The notes beneath the pieces were generated by a model. It ran no database searches. It was not told the DNA's origin and saw only the letters and a program-made list of their open reading frames with translations. Below, piece by piece: positions 42,828 through 52,291 of a stretch of DNA of 64,000 nucleotides (positions within the stretch are counted from its first letter, which is position 1; every line of letters starts with the position of its first letter). The stretch spans positions 1,984,001 to 2,048,000 of the forward strand of contig NC_015976.1 in NCBI RefSeq assembly GCF_000283515.1. Direction: 5' to 3'. The position numbers were made by a program, and so were the translations under genes. Source of the stretch: Sphingobium sp. SYK-6 (lineage in GTDB: Bacteria; Pseudomonadota; Alphaproteobacteria; Sphingomonadales; Sphingomonadaceae).

Positions 42828-43171
42828 TCCCGCTGCCACCTTCGACGCGGGTTTACCTGGCCTGCGGCGCGACAGACATGAGGAAGGGTTTTGACGGGCT
42901 GGCGGTACTGGTCCAGCAGGTGCTGGAGCAGTCTCCGCATTCCGGCGCGCTGTTTGCCTTCCGCGGCAAGCGCGGCGATCTGATCAAGCTGCTCTGGTTC
43001 GACGGCCAGGGGATGTGCCTGTTTTCCAAGCGCATGGATCGCGGCAAATTTGTCTGGCCGGTGACGAAGGCAGGCAAGGTCAGCCTTACCTCGGCCCAGC
43101 TTTCCATGCTGCTCGAAGGCATCGACTGGCGCCGTCCCGAACGCACCGCTGCGCCGCTTCTGGCAGGATAA
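42824..43171 (+). CDS. tnpB: IS66 accessory protein TnpB
   Basis: 115 residues, the highly conserved IS66 Orf2 (TnpB) family: C-G-A-T-D-M-R-K-G-F-D-G-L-A, F-R-G-K-R-G-D-L-I-K-L-L-W-F-D-G-Q-G and F-S-K-R-M-D-R-G-K-F-V-W-P. It starts at the ATGA overlap with tnpA. Confidence 0.93.
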   Translation: MIPLPPSTRVYLACGATDMRKGFDGLAVLVQQVLEQSPHSGALFAFRGKRGDLIKLLWFDGQGMCLFSKRMDRGKFVWPVTKAGKVSLTSAQLSMLLEGIDWRRPERTAAPLLAG

Positions 43172-43232
43172 AAAGTCCCAGATTTGCGCGGTTTTTCTGG
43201 TGCGGGATGGCCCACTTTGCTAGTGGGTCACG

Positions 43233-44771
43233 GTGTCGGACACAGCCACTTCCAACCTTGATAAAGATGCCCGGATCGCCGAGCTGGAAGCAGCCTTGGC
43301 AGCTCGTGACACGCTGATCGACACGCTGCGTTTCCAGCTGGCGCAGTTGCGCCGCATGACGTTCGGCCAATCGTCGGAGAAGATGTCGGCCCAGATCGAG
43401 CAGCTCGAACTGACACTCGAGGAGCTCGAAGGCGAAGCCGCTGTCGCCGATGCCCGCAAGGATGCGCCAGCAGCCAAGCCCGAACGGCCAGCGCCGGTCC
43501 GCAGCCTTCCGCTCCATCTTCCTCGTGCCGAGCAGCGGATCGAACCGGAGGCAGGCCACTGCAATTGCCCCGATTGTGGCGGCGTCCTGCGCCCGCTGGG
43601 TGAGGACAGCGACGAGATGCTCGACGTCCTGCCGGTGCAGTGGCGCGTGATCCGCACCATCCGCCCCAAGTACAGCTGCCGGTCCTGCGAGAAGATCGTG
43701 CAGGCGCCGGCCCCGGCGAAGGCCATTGCCCGCGGCAAGGCGAGCTTCGCCACGCTCGCCCATGTGGTCGTGTCCAAGTTCGACCATCATCTCCCGCTCT
43801 ACCGGCAGGCCGAGATGATGGCAGCGCAGGGCCTCGACATCGACCGCTCGACGCTGGCCGGGTGGGCAGGACAAGCCGCACATCTGCTCGACCCGGTCGT
43901 CTCCCGGATCCGCGAGGAAGGCCTGAAGGCCGGCAAGATCCACAGCGACGATACGCCCGTGCCGATGCTGATCCCCGGCAAGGGCAAGACCGCGCAGGGC
44001 CGGTTGTGGACCTATGTCGTCGATGACCGGGCCTGCGGATCAACCGCTCCGGCGCTGGTGTGGTACAAGTTCACGCCCGACCGTAGCGGCATTCATCCGC
44101 AGACCGAGCTGAAGAGCTTCACCGGCCTCCTCCAGGCCGATGGCTATGCCGGGTACGAGAAGCTCTATGCCGGCAATCGTATCCAGGAGGTGGCCTGCTG
44201 GGCCCACTTCCGGCGCAAGATATTCGACAACCACCAGACCAGCCCGACGCCGTTGACTACCGACCTGCTCGGGCGGATCGCCGCGCTCTACCGGATTGAG
44301 GACGAGGTTCGCGGCCAACCACCGGATATGCGCCGGCAACGGCGGCAGGAGAAAACCAGGCCGCTGGTCGATGAGCTGCGCGCGGCCATCGACGATGCCT
44401 CGCGCCGCCTGTCGCCCAAGTCCGCGATGGCCAAGGCGCTCGCCTATGGTCGCAAGCGCTGGATTGCGCTCACACGCTTCCTCGATGACGGCCTGGCCGA
44501 GATCGACAACAACATTGCGGAACGCGCGATGCGCGGCGTCGCAATCGGCCGGAAAAACTGGCTCTTCGCAGGATCGAAGGCTGGCGGTGAGCGCGCCGCC
44601 GCCATTTATTCGGTCGTCGAAACGGCAAAGCTCAACGGCATCGAGCCGCAGGCCTACATCGCCGATGTCATCGCAAAGATTGCGGGTGGTTGGCCAGCCT
44701 CGCGCTGGGATGAACTCATGCCGTGGAATTGGGTTGCCACCGAGCAACCGCTGATTGCTGAGGCAGCATAA
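43233..44771 (+). CDS. tnpC: IS66 transposase TnpC
   Basis: 512 residues from a GTG start. It has an N-terminal leucine-rich coiled coil with R-R-M-T-F-G-Q-S-S-E, a C-x-x-C zinc finger (C-N-C-P-D-C-G-G and Y-S-C-R-S-C-E-K), and the DDE domain with H-S-D-D-T-P-V, A-D-G-Y-A-G-Y and E-I-D-N-N-I-A-E-R-A-M-R. A C-terminal insertion domain (W-L-F-A-G-S-K-A-G-G-E-R-A-A) follows. It is apparently intact. Confidence 0.95.
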   Translation: MSDTATSNLDKDARIAELEAALAARDTLIDTLRFQLAQLRRMTFGQSSEKMSAQIEQLELTLEELEGEAAVADARKDAPAAKPERPAPVRSLPLHLPRAEQRIEPEAGHCNCPDCGGVLRPLGEDSDEMLDVLPVQWRVIRTIRPKYSCRSCEKIVQAPAPAKAIARGKASFATLAHVVVSKFDHHLPLYRQAEMMAAQGLDIDRSTLAGWAGQAAHLLDPVVSRIREEGLKAGKIHSDDTPVPMLIPGKGKTAQGRLWTYVVDDRACGSTAPALVWYKFTPDRSGIHPQTELKSFTGLLQADGYAGYEKLYAGNRIQEVACWAHFRRKIFDNHQTSPTPLTTDLLGRIAALYRIEDEVRGQPPDMRRQRRQEKTRPLVDELRAAIDDASRRLSPKSAMAKALAYGRKRWIALTRFLDDGLAEIDNNIAERAMRGVAIGRKNWLFAGSKAGGERAAAIYSVVETAKLNGIEPQAYIADVIAKIAGGWPASRWDELMPWNWVATEQPLIAEAA

Positions 44772-44804
44772 CCTGCGGCCTTCAGGCCACGCTTACGACG
44801 CTGT

Positions 44805-45113
44805 GGCCCCAATCGGGACAAGAAGTTCACGCCGAAACTGTATCCTCAGCGCGTTATTACGGCTCCCGTTACCGGGGCTGGCCTGCCTATCGCCGAGCGG
44901 CACAGTTGATTGTAATTGACGAGATTAAAAGGGTGCTGGCGCAATCGTCTGCGTGGAGCAGGAAACGCGGGAAGACGGCCTTCGATATCGCCAGACACGA
45001 ACGTGCGAGGTAGGCACGCCACGCTTGCCTATTCGCGCGCCCGTCCTTCGCACCTGGGTATCCCGGCTGCTTGCGTGCCTCGAAATTGTAGCATCGCCTT
45101 GAAGGCCCTCCGG
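44805..45113. other. Non-coding stretch right of IS66
   Basis: Removing the IS66 and one target copy joins 42316 to 44805. The rejoined sequence has a short open frame beginning at the ATG at 42300 but nothing I recognise. No ribosome site or operator is seen here. Confidence 0.4.
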
Positions 45114-45548
45114 TCAGGCCCAGGGCAATCGAGGTGCCGGCCAACTTTGGATATCACGATAGGCGAAGCGCCAACCATCAGACGTTCGCACGCATTCGCT
45201 ATTGTAATAGCCCATGTTTCGCACTCGATAATCGTCCGTTTCTGCTAAACGTTCAAGTACGGACCAGTAGCTATACACGCGGCATCGCTCACTATTGCCA
45301 GTCATCACGAAATTTGTGTTGTGGTGCTGCCAAGCATTTGTGCCTCGTGCTTTGAAAAAACCTTTGATGCATTCTTCGATCGCCTGATGTCCCTCCGCCC
45401 GGAGCGAGCCATAGCCTTCAAGGACCCCATCCGAGGTAAAGGTCGCCGCATATATTTCGGCTTCGCCGCAATCATAGGCCCAGCTGTAGCGGGAGAAGAG
45501 ATCAAGGACCGCGAAACGATCGCTAGCCAAAATATCGGAATCAGTCAT
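45114..45548 (-). CDS. SnoaL-like (NTF2-fold) protein, copy 1
   Basis: 144 residues with the SnoaL_4 pattern: an N-terminal D-L-F-S-R-Y-S-W-A-Y-D (helix plus the conserved Tyr/Asp), T-F-T-S-D-G-V-L-E-G, then H-H-N-T-N-F and R-V-Y-S-Y-W before the final W-R-F-A-Y-R-D strand. The family includes dehydrochlorinases, hydratases and ketosteroid-isomerase-like enzymes acting on ring compounds; sphingomonads also use NTF2-fold enzymes on lignin dimers. It is a paralogue of 58890-59450. Last gene of the TonB-VOC-SnoaL leftward operon. Confidence 0.8.
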   Translation of the reverse strand: MTDSDILASDRFAVLDLFSRYSWAYDCGEAEIYAATFTSDGVLEGYGSLRAEGHQAIEECIKGFFKARGTNAWQHHNTNFVMTGNSERCRVYSYWSVLERLAETDDYRVRNMGYYNSECVRTSDGWRFAYRDIQSWPAPRLPWA

Positions 45549-45589
45549 TGTCTGTCTCCAGTCAATAAATACCGAACAAAATCATTGTA

Positions 45590-45976
45590 TCATTTTTGTG
45601 TGGGACCACATTTGAACAGTATCTCGACCATTTGTCCGTCAAGATCCTCGATAACGGCCCCATAATAATTTGGCCCATATTGCGGATACCGTGCTGGCGT
45701 CAGCGCGGTCTTTCCACCTGCTTTGAGCGCGGTGCTGTGGAAGGCATCCACGGCTTCCTGACTTTCGGCCTGAAAGGCATAATGTCCACCAATCGTAACC
45801 GTAAGGAAGGACTCTTGTTGGGGCGACTGTATCCAGAATTCCGCATGATCCCCGCCATAGCCGACCGCTCCTGGGAGATCGATGATCCTCTCCATTCCCA
45901 AGGTGGCGAGGACCTCATCATAGAAGTTAGCGGAGCGTGCGACGTCCGTGACACAAATGGCAGTGTGATAAAGCAT
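45590..45976 (-). CDS. VOC-family (glyoxalase/extradiol dioxygenase-like) protein
   Basis: 128 residues, a single VOC module pair: H-T-A-I-C-V-T-D-V-A-R-S-A-N-F-Y-D (first metal-ligand His), A-F-W/E-F-W strand with G-G-D-H-A-E-F-W, H-Y-A-F-Q-A in the middle and V-E-I-L-F at the end, where Glu is the usual last ligand. The G-P-N-Y-Y-G-A-V-I-E-D-L-D-G segment is typical. The reaction cannot be told from sequence. GAGGGAC precedes the ATG. It lies between the TonB receptor and the SnoaL gene. Confidence 0.82.
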   Translation of the reverse strand: MLYHTAICVTDVARSANFYDEVLATLGMERIIDLPGAVGYGGDHAEFWIQSPQQESFLTVTIGGHYAFQAESQEAVDAFHSTALKAGGKTALTPARYPQYGPNYYGAVIEDLDGQMVEILFKCGPTQK

Positions 45977-46021
45977 GTCAGTCCCTCGATAATGTCCTGT
46001 GGGCCGCGCATTCCCGAATGA

Positions 46022-48270
46022 TCAGAAGCTGAACCTGATGCGGCCACCGAAAGTTCTCGGCGCGCGGATTGTCGCCAGCACATAGCCTGGAAGAGCAGGT
46101 GTTTGGCTGCCGCCGGTATAGACCGCTTTGTCCTCCAGATTCTTGACAAAGCCGGTAATCGCAACACCTCGGCCGGCAGAGGTCCAGCTTAATGTGAGAT
46201 CGGTGGTGTGATAGAAGTCGGTCTTCTCATAAGCGGTGAAATCGTTGTTGAGATAATAGCTGGACGAGAATTGTGTCGTGACGTCAAGTTCCAGCTTGCT
46301 GCCATCGTTGAGGGTCGCGCTATGCTGCCAACCCACCCTTCCCGACCATTTTGGTGCTCTGACAAGGGGGAACCCGCTGCAATCAATCGTCCGCCTGGGG
46401 AAGGGCACACCCGGCTCGACGGGCCCGATAGCGCATTCCGTCAGCGGTGCCGAGGGGCCAAGCTGGGCGGTAGTGTACTGGAATTCATCATAGCGTGTGT
46501 GGTTGTAGGACAGATCAGCAGAGACGGTGTCATTTTTCGTGACAAGCGCCACAATCGAGAAGTCTGCCCCGTAAAGAGTCGCCTTGCCAGCATTATCGGT
46601 TCTTGCGCCGATACCTCCGCTGTTGGTGATCGACAGATAGCTCTGTTGTTTATCCTTATAGTCCCAATAAAAGCCTTCGACGTTCAGCTGAAGCCGGTTG
46701 TCGAAGAAGCGGTTCTTGATACCGGCCTGATAGGCAGTCAGATGCTCTGGCTTATACTCGTTGGGCCGGATGTCCGCAAAAAAACCGCCGGCTTTGAAGC
46801 CTGTGCTGATATTGGCGTAGAGCATCGATGCCGGTGCAATATCGAATTCGAATCCGGCCCTGAAATTGACGGCCTTGTCTGTTCGCTTTCCCCCAATGTC
46901 CAGCACCGTTCCGGGCGGATTTGAGACCGGGAAGCGATCCCACGGAAAGTTGATGCGGCCGTTGACACCTTCTACCGACTTTTGCTCCCATGTGTAGCGA
47001 ACCCCACCGATCAGGCGGAAACGTCGTTCAATCGCGCGTTCATTTCACCGAACACAGCCCAGGTCTTATCGGTGAGCTTGGGGCGAAAAGTGGCCGAGAT
47101 GAACGTCACTTGGTTGCTTTGCACCTGATCTTGAACCCGTTCATCTGATGCGAGGGCGCCAATCACCCACTTTACCCGCGATTCTTCACGCGAACTCAGC
47201 CGGATCTCGATGGATTTCTGCCTGCTCGCGGTGTCGGTGTAGATGGGAATGACGGGCACGCTATAGCTCAGATTGCGCAGCCTGGAATGGATGAGGGACG
47301 GCAGGATCGTCAGAGTCGCCCACGGGAAGTCGTGCTCAATCCGTCCGGTAACGGTATAGGTGCGGATATATTGATATCCGTCCTGCTTTGGCTGGTTCGC
47401 ATTGCCGGGGCTGACAGCCGCAATAACGGCGAGAGTGTCGGGATCGGTCGGACCGGCCCAAGGATTGGAGCTGATACGAGGCACCAGAACAGCCGCGTCG
47501 CCTCTGGCGTCGTTATAGACATAGGATGCGGAGAGCAGGGCGGAGGTGTCAGGCCCCGGGCGCCACAACAATTGCGTGCGTGTCGCCACGCTCTTGTCGT
47601 CGTTATAGCCATCGGAGAGATAGCCGTCGCGGTCCACGCGCTGGCCGGCGAACCGGATCGCGAGCGTGTCGCTGACGGGTCCGGTAATGGCGGCTGTCAG
47701 GCGCTTGCTGTCATAATTGCCATATTCGAGTTCGATATAGCCGCTGCTGTCGAACTTGGGCTTGGCTGTTATGAGATTGATCACGCCAGCCGATGCGTTG
47801 CGTCCGTAAAGTGTCCCTTGCGGCCCCTTGAGGACCTCGACGCGCTCAAGATCGAAAAACTGGCCGCTTAACGCGAAGGTTTTGGGGTAGTAGAAATCAT
47901 CCACGTTCAACGCGACAGCGGGATCGTTGGCGGCGGTGAACGTCTGATCGCCCACGCCGCGGATGAATGCCTGCACCTGCGGGCCAAGCTGAGCGACCTC
48001 AAGGCCAGGCACAAGCGTCGAAAGCGAGGTTGCGTCGACGACGCCCTTACGCGTTAACGCCTCCGCGTCGATCGCTGTCACGTCTCGGGATTCCCGCTGA
48101 ATATTGGTGGAGCGACGAGACGCCGTAACCACGATATCCTGGATGACGGAGCCGGTCAGGTCGGGAGGCGGCGGGTCTGTCTCCTGGGCAGCGGCTGGCA
48201 CGCTTGTCGCTGCCAGCGCCGCAACGATCGCGATCCGCACGCTGCCCGCGCACGTCCATGCACCCACCAT
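46022..48270 (-). pseudogene. TonB-dependent receptor with a single-base frameshift
   Basis: The N-terminal part has a signal peptide, D-I-V-V-T-A-S-R TonB-box region and a plug with E-V-L-K-G-P-Q-G-T-L-Y-G-R-N-A-S-A-G-V-I-N-L. It reads to a TGA at 47011-47013 after F-G-E-M-N-A-R-L-N-D-V. The barrel continues in another frame as F-R-L-I-G-G-V-R-Y-T-W-E and ends with a proper R-I-R-F-S-F terminus. Adding one base to the AAA run at 47019-47021 restores the frame, so a one-base loss or a sequencing error is likely. Start 48270 has GGGGAGGA 6 bases upstream. Operator copy 3 lies 111 bases upstream. Confidence 0.85.
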
Positions 48271-48381
48271 GCACTTCCTCCCCATGTCATTGTTATCGGC
48301 CGAGCTGCAAACGTGCGCTTCGTCACTTTTTGCGGATCGCGTGCGCGCGGGCATTGCTCGACACACTGCCTATCACATTTA

Positions 48382-48395
48382 GTTGGTATGTCAAC
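48382..48395. promoter_or_regulatory. Regulon-C operator copy 3 (GTTGGTATGTCAAC)
   Basis: Same 14 bases as copy 2, extended to AGTTGGTATGTCAACT. It lies upstream of the leftward TonB-VOC-SnoaL unit. Confidence 0.65.
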
Positions 48396-48531
48396 TATGC
48401 GTTTGCGGCCGGGGCGTCGTGAATGTGCGGCAATACAGATGGCAACTCGTGCAGGGGCCGGCGCCTGCGTGAGCAGCCGCCGGAGATGAGCCATGGACAC
48501 AATCGATTCGCTGCGGCTTGCAGCCGTGAAC

Positions 48532-49590
48532 TCAGGCAATCGTCTGACTGGGCTTGATCAAATCGCTCCAGTATCCGCCCGTCTGAACGCTTTGCATTGT
48601 ATCGCGCGTAAGCAGCTCATGAGGGAAACCAAGAGGCTGGGCACTGGCCGCATCGAGCATCTCGACATGTGCCTCATCGAGAACCAGCGGTAGTGCTCCA
48701 AGATTGTCATCGAGCTGCTCAAGCGTTCGAGCGCCGATGATAGGCATAGCGGTTGAGCCGGTATAAGCGGCTGTCTTGGCCCGGACCCAGGCAATCGCGA
48801 CCTGGGCAGGTGACGCGCCCGCGCCGCGGCCAACAGCTTCGATCGCTTCGATGATGCGGGATTCCTGCTCGCCTGACATGCCGCGCACCGCTCCCCCGCC
48901 CCGCTCGCGGCGCCCTGCTTCACCGCGACGGTATTTTCCCGTCAATATGCCGCCGCCTAGCGCTGCCCAGATCACGACCGCCAGGCCCAGACCATCCGCC
49001 ATTGGAAAGAACTCCCGCTCGGCGCTGCGCTCGGCGAGACTGAACTCGACCTGGACCGCCGTTACAGGCGCCCAACCTCGCAATTCCGCGATGGTCGCCG
49101 CGCGCGCCACTCGCCAAGCCGGAAAATCGGAGAAGCCAACATAGCGCGCCTTGCCGGACCGTACGACATCGTCGAACCCGCGCATTATTTCTTCGGTCGG
49201 CGTGACAAGATCCGAAAAATGCACCCAGAAGAGATCGACATAATCCGTACCGAGCCGCTTCAGGCTTCCCTCAAGGGAATGCATCATTCCCTTGAGGCTG
49301 TTCCCTGTCTTCAAGAGGGACTTGGCGCCTGCTGCACTCGTATATTTGGTAGAAATCGCAAAGGCGTCGCGGTCGGACCGGATAAATTCTCCAAGCAAGG
49401 ATTCCGACTCGCCGTTCTGATAGCCGTCCGCACAATCGAAGAAATTCCCGCCGGCCTCCACGAAGCGATCGAAAAGAACTCGGCTGGCCTCGCGGTCCGC
49501 GCCCCACCCCCAGCGCGTCCCAAAAGTCGCGGTACCCAGCGCAATTTCGGAAACTCGTAAGCCTGTCCTGCCAAATAACTTGTATTTCAT
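48532..49590 (-). CDS. Aldo/keto reductase
   Basis: 352 residues, an AKR (beta/alpha)8 barrel with the full catalytic tetrad D52, Y57 (F-F-D-C-A-D-G-Y), K82 (I-S-T-K-Y) and H124 (F-W-V-H-F). NADP-binding S-D/G-F-S-D and P-I-I-G-A-R-T-L-E-Q-L segments are present. It reduces or oxidises carbonyl/alcohol groups in the cytoplasm. GAGGAC lies before the ATG. No regulon-C operator directly precedes it; it lies leftward-oriented upstream of the TonB gene, with operator copy 3 between them. Confidence 0.88.
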   Translation of the reverse strand: MKYKLFGRTGLRVSEIALGTATFGTRWGWGADREASRVLFDRFVEAGGNFFDCADGYQNGESESLLGEFIRSDRDAFAISTKYTSAAGAKSLLKTGNSLKGMMHSLEGSLKRLGTDYVDLFWVHFSDLVTPTEEIMRGFDDVVRSGKARYVGFSDFPAWRVARAATIAELRGWAPVTAVQVEFSLAERSAEREFFPMADGLGLAVVIWAALGGGILTGKYRRGEAGRRERGGGAVRGMSGEQESRIIEAIEAVGRGAGASPAQVAIAWVRAKTAAYTGSTAMPIIGARTLEQLDDNLGALPLVLDEAHVEMLDAASAQPLGFPHELLTRDTMQSVQTGGYWSDLIKPSQTIA

Positions 49591-49786
49591 GGATTAGTCC
49601 TCCGAGACATCATCAAAACGAGACACCGCGGAAATCTGACCAGTGAACAAGCCGACCGTAGGGGCCGCCGGTTCATACGTCCGACCACGGTCAGGTGAAT
49701 CAGTTCACAAATGTCCGCAGCCATCGCCATATCGAACATTAAGCAACGTGCCGCAGGCGGCCGGCCGTCCGCGTGCGATCGTTTCT

Positions 49787-50285
49787 AAGCCCAGGAGATG
49801 CCGCCGGGCCTTGTCGATGTATCGGGTCCTTCCACGATGGAGCCGAAAGGTCCACAGGCCTCCAGATAGTCGACGATGACAATGCCGCGTCCGATCCTGC
49901 ACAAAGCGCAAGGCATCTGCCGCCGGTAACTGGCGTACCGATGCTGCGCTGCACGCCGCAGCACGATCGCCGAACCATCCGACGAAGGCCTGACCACCTC
50001 TTTCCCAAAGACCGCGACGTCGCCGCTCGTGCAGACGCGGGCATGTCCGGAGAATGACAGGTAAATCGGTAGTTCGCCTGGCTTGTGCCAAGCTGGCCGA
50101 CGGAGTCAGAGAACAGGTGCATAATCACCTGCTTCGCCGATAGGTTGGCGCGGTCGAGATCACACCAATGCCGCGCTACCGCAACTCAGTCCCCAGCGCA
50201 TGCGGATTTCTATTGGTGAGATCGATGATGCAGGCGCGGGTGCGGGTATTTCGTGATCCTGTGGGTCGCAGAAACCGAAGATCAT
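49787..50285 (-). pseudogene. Probable decayed gene under operator copy 4
   Basis: A strong ribosome site (GGAAAGGAAGCG) precedes ATG 50285, and operator copy 4 lies 108 bases further up. The frame stops at 50160 after 41 codons; protein-like stretches continue in other frames down to about 49787 (for instance V-I-M-H-L-F-S-D-S-V-G-Q-L-G and Y-L-E-A-C-G-P-F-G). I cannot identify the parent family. It is probably a frameshifted remnant. Confidence 0.3.
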
Positions 50286-50392
50286 GATTTCGCTTCCTTT
50301 CCCGCCGTCGGCCGAGCGATACACGGCATCCAAAGCGGACAACGATCACGTGTTTTCGCTATCGCCCGACCGCTTCGACCCTACCAACATTA

Positions 50393-50406
50393 GTTGGCTT
50401 GTCAAC
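50393..50406. promoter_or_regulatory. Regulon-C operator copy 4 (GTTGGCTTGTCAAC)
   Basis: Differs from copies 2 and 3 at two central bases while keeping GTTG/CAAC arms. It lies upstream of the decayed gene and about 170 bases beyond the end of the MarR gene. Confidence 0.55.
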
Positions 50407-50574
50407 ATACGTCCGCACGGAGCCTGGTGATGATCGAGCGTTTTGCTCCGTTCCCGAAGTGAACTACAGCGCTTTTGCGCTACCGAACTTGCCGACGGGC
50501 GGCACATCTTCGGAAGAATCCGCAACCGACGGCCTAATAGACATGTGCATTGAACGGCGGCACATTGATCCTAT

Positions 50575-51093
50575 TCAGTTTTCTCCCCAAACCAAGGAAG
50601 AGTCATAGGCATCCACGACAGAAAGATTGGAAACGAGGCGTCGCAGCAATGCCAAAAGGAAGGCTTCTTCGTCTGTGGAGATGCCCTGCGTGAGCAATCT
50701 CGTCCTTTCGAGGGCGATTTTGAGGATCTGGTCGTGGAGGATTCTGCCTTGTTCGGTCAGGTAAAGCTTGCGGGCCCGCTGCAGAGGCTTCTCATCGATA
50801 TAGATAAGATCCCGTGCCTGCAAGGTTTTGATGCTCCTGCTCGCAGATGCCTTATCCAGATCGAGGGCCTCACAAATATAGGAGGCCATAATACCGCCTT
50901 CTATAGCAAGAATGGACAGAATGCGCCATTCCATGATGCCCACGCCGAACAGCTTGAGATAGGTCTTTGAAGCCCCTCTTGTCATGCCATTAGCGAGCCG
51001 TACCAAAAACCAAGGGATGTATTCGTCTCGATCTAGAAGGTCGTTCTTACCACCGTCTTCTGGGTTGTTTTCTCTTTCTTTAGGCTTCGCCAT
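50575..51093 (-). CDS. MarR-family transcriptional regulator
   Basis: 172 residues with a MarR winged helix: M-E-W-R-I-L-S-I-L-A-I-E-G-G, recognition region A-S-Y-I-C-E-A-L-D-L-D-K-A-S-A-S-R-S-I-K-T-L and the wing with D-E-K-P-L-Q-R-A-R-K-L-Y-L-T-E-Q-G. The N-terminal 20 residues are charged and unusual. Good ribosome site (GGAG and AAGG). It is the only regulator in the window and the natural candidate for binding the GTTGGTATGTCAAC sites. That link is inference; no copy of the motif precedes its own gene. Confidence 0.87.
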   Translation of the reverse strand: MAKPKERENNPEDGGKNDLLDRDEYIPWFLVRLANGMTRGASKTYLKLFGVGIMEWRILSILAIEGGIMASYICEALDLDKASASRSIKTLQARDLIYIDEKPLQRARKLYLTEQGRILHDQILKIALERTRLLTQGISTDEEAFLLALLRRLVSNLSVVDAYDSSLVWGEN

Positions 51094-51625
51094 ACCTTCA
51101 CGCTCCAGCTTCGTCGCGGATTTGTACCATTTTCCTTGTTATAGCAACTAAAGCACTCGCGGGTCCGCCGCAATGTGAAGTCGGGCGCCGCTGACGGAAC
51201 GGCCGGGCCACAGCCTATCCGTCAACCGCCACCGGTTCGTTCCATCGGTCGAAAGAAGCCGAGTAGCTCTTTAACCGTGGCGATGGATCTTAAGCGATCA
51301 TCATGATCCTACTGCATCGCCCCGATCACTGTGCCTTTCAGCTCGCAATTGCGGAGCCCGGGCGCATGACGCGCAGAGTTGGTATCTGCCGTCCGCGCCA
51401 TGCGGGGGAGAAGGCTATTTGCGACTTCGTCATAATTGCGCGGGCTCAAGAGAGGGCTTAGGGCCACCCTTTCACATGATCTGGCTAGGTAGGAGCGTGT
51501 GGGAAGAGGGTATCCCTGGAGGACATTCCCGATTGCGCTGGCTATGGTCGGTTATCAATTGACGAATCGAGACGGGCCCTGAACGCCCCCGCAACGAAGG
51601 CGTCCAGTTCAAGGGGAAGGAACTT
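51094..51625. other. Long intergenic region between MarR and nitrobindin-like genes
   Basis: 532 bases between divergent genes. No open frame with a ribosome site, no operator copy and no tRNA-like structure was found. The right end supplies AAGGGGAAGGAA as the ribosome site for the gene at 51626. Confidence 0.5.
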
Positions 51626-52291
51626 ATGGACATACCAGACGACATTTTCACGGAACCTGACGCGGCCTCCGACACCCTCGCCAATCTGGGACCGCTGCGC
51701 CGCTTAGCAGGGATCTGGGAAGGGCATCGCGGTGTCGATCTCAACCCGAAGGCCGATGGTCCCGAGCAGCGGGACTATTACGAGCGCATCGACATGCAGC
51801 CGATCGACGCACAAACCAACGGGCCGCAGCTTTTCTACGGCCTGCGCTACCATGTCCACATCAACACAACAGAGGAGCAGATCGCCTTCCACGATCAGGT
51901 GGGCTATTGGCTTTGGGAACCAGCCACCGGCCTCATCCTCCAGACCCTGGCGATCCCGCGCGGTCAGATCGCCATCGCCGCCGGGCAGGCCGAGCCGAAC
52001 GCCACCAAGCTGACCCTCAAGGCGGAGCGCGGCCAGACCGAATATGGCATCTGCTCGACGACCTTCCTCGAACTTGCCTTCCGCACGGACTCCTACCAGA
52101 TCGAGGTCGATTTCAACGCCGACGGCTCGTGGAGCTATGTGTCCGAGACGAGCCTGCTGGTGCGCGGCCGCGATGCGCCCTTCCTGCATCGCGACACCAA
52201 TACCTTGACCAAGATCGCCGAGCCGGACCTGAATCCCTGGGCGCGGATCATGCGCAACGCGCAGAAGCCTGCCGCCAGCGGAACCGTCTGA
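51626..52291 (+). CDS. Nitrobindin/FABP-like heme-binding beta-barrel protein
   Basis: 221 residues. The start of the barrel, L-R-R-L-A-G-I-W-E-G-H-R-G, matches the G-x-W-x-G-x-G signature of the nitrobindin (DUF1794/THAP4-like) family. It is followed by strands with Y-G-L-R-Y-H-V-H, D-Q-V-G-Y-W-L-W-E and L-I-L-Q-T-L-A-I-P-R-G-Q, as in that family. There is no signal peptide. Members bind heme or other hydrophobic ligands; the exact role here is unknown. It appears monocistronic. Confidence 0.75.
   Translation: MDIPDDIFTEPDAASDTLANLGPLRRLAGIWEGHRGVDLNPKADGPEQRDYYERIDMQPIDAQTNGPQLFYGLRYHVHINTTEEQIAFHDQVGYWLWEPATGLILQTLAIPRGQIAIAAGQAEPNATKLTLKAERGQTEYGICSTTFLELAFRTDSYQIEVDFNADGSWSYVSETSLLVRGRDAPFLHRDTNTLTKIAEPDLNPWARIMRNAQKPAASGTV

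Larger units (their letters stand above)
42317..44796 (+). mobile_element. IS66-family insertion sequence with 8-bp target duplication
   Basis: Terminal repeats (42317-42338 and 44775-44796) match at 19 of 22 bases, beginning GTAACCGTGG and GTAAGCGTGG. The flanking octamer GACGCTGT occurs at 42309-42316 and again at 44797-44804, a perfect 8-bp target duplication as expected for IS66. It carries the three standard genes in order. The element is complete and looks recent. Confidence 0.93.

Noticed and set aside
45114..45548. LinA-type dehydrochlorinase
   Set aside because: Same broad SnoaL fold, but the sequence is too different to claim that activity.
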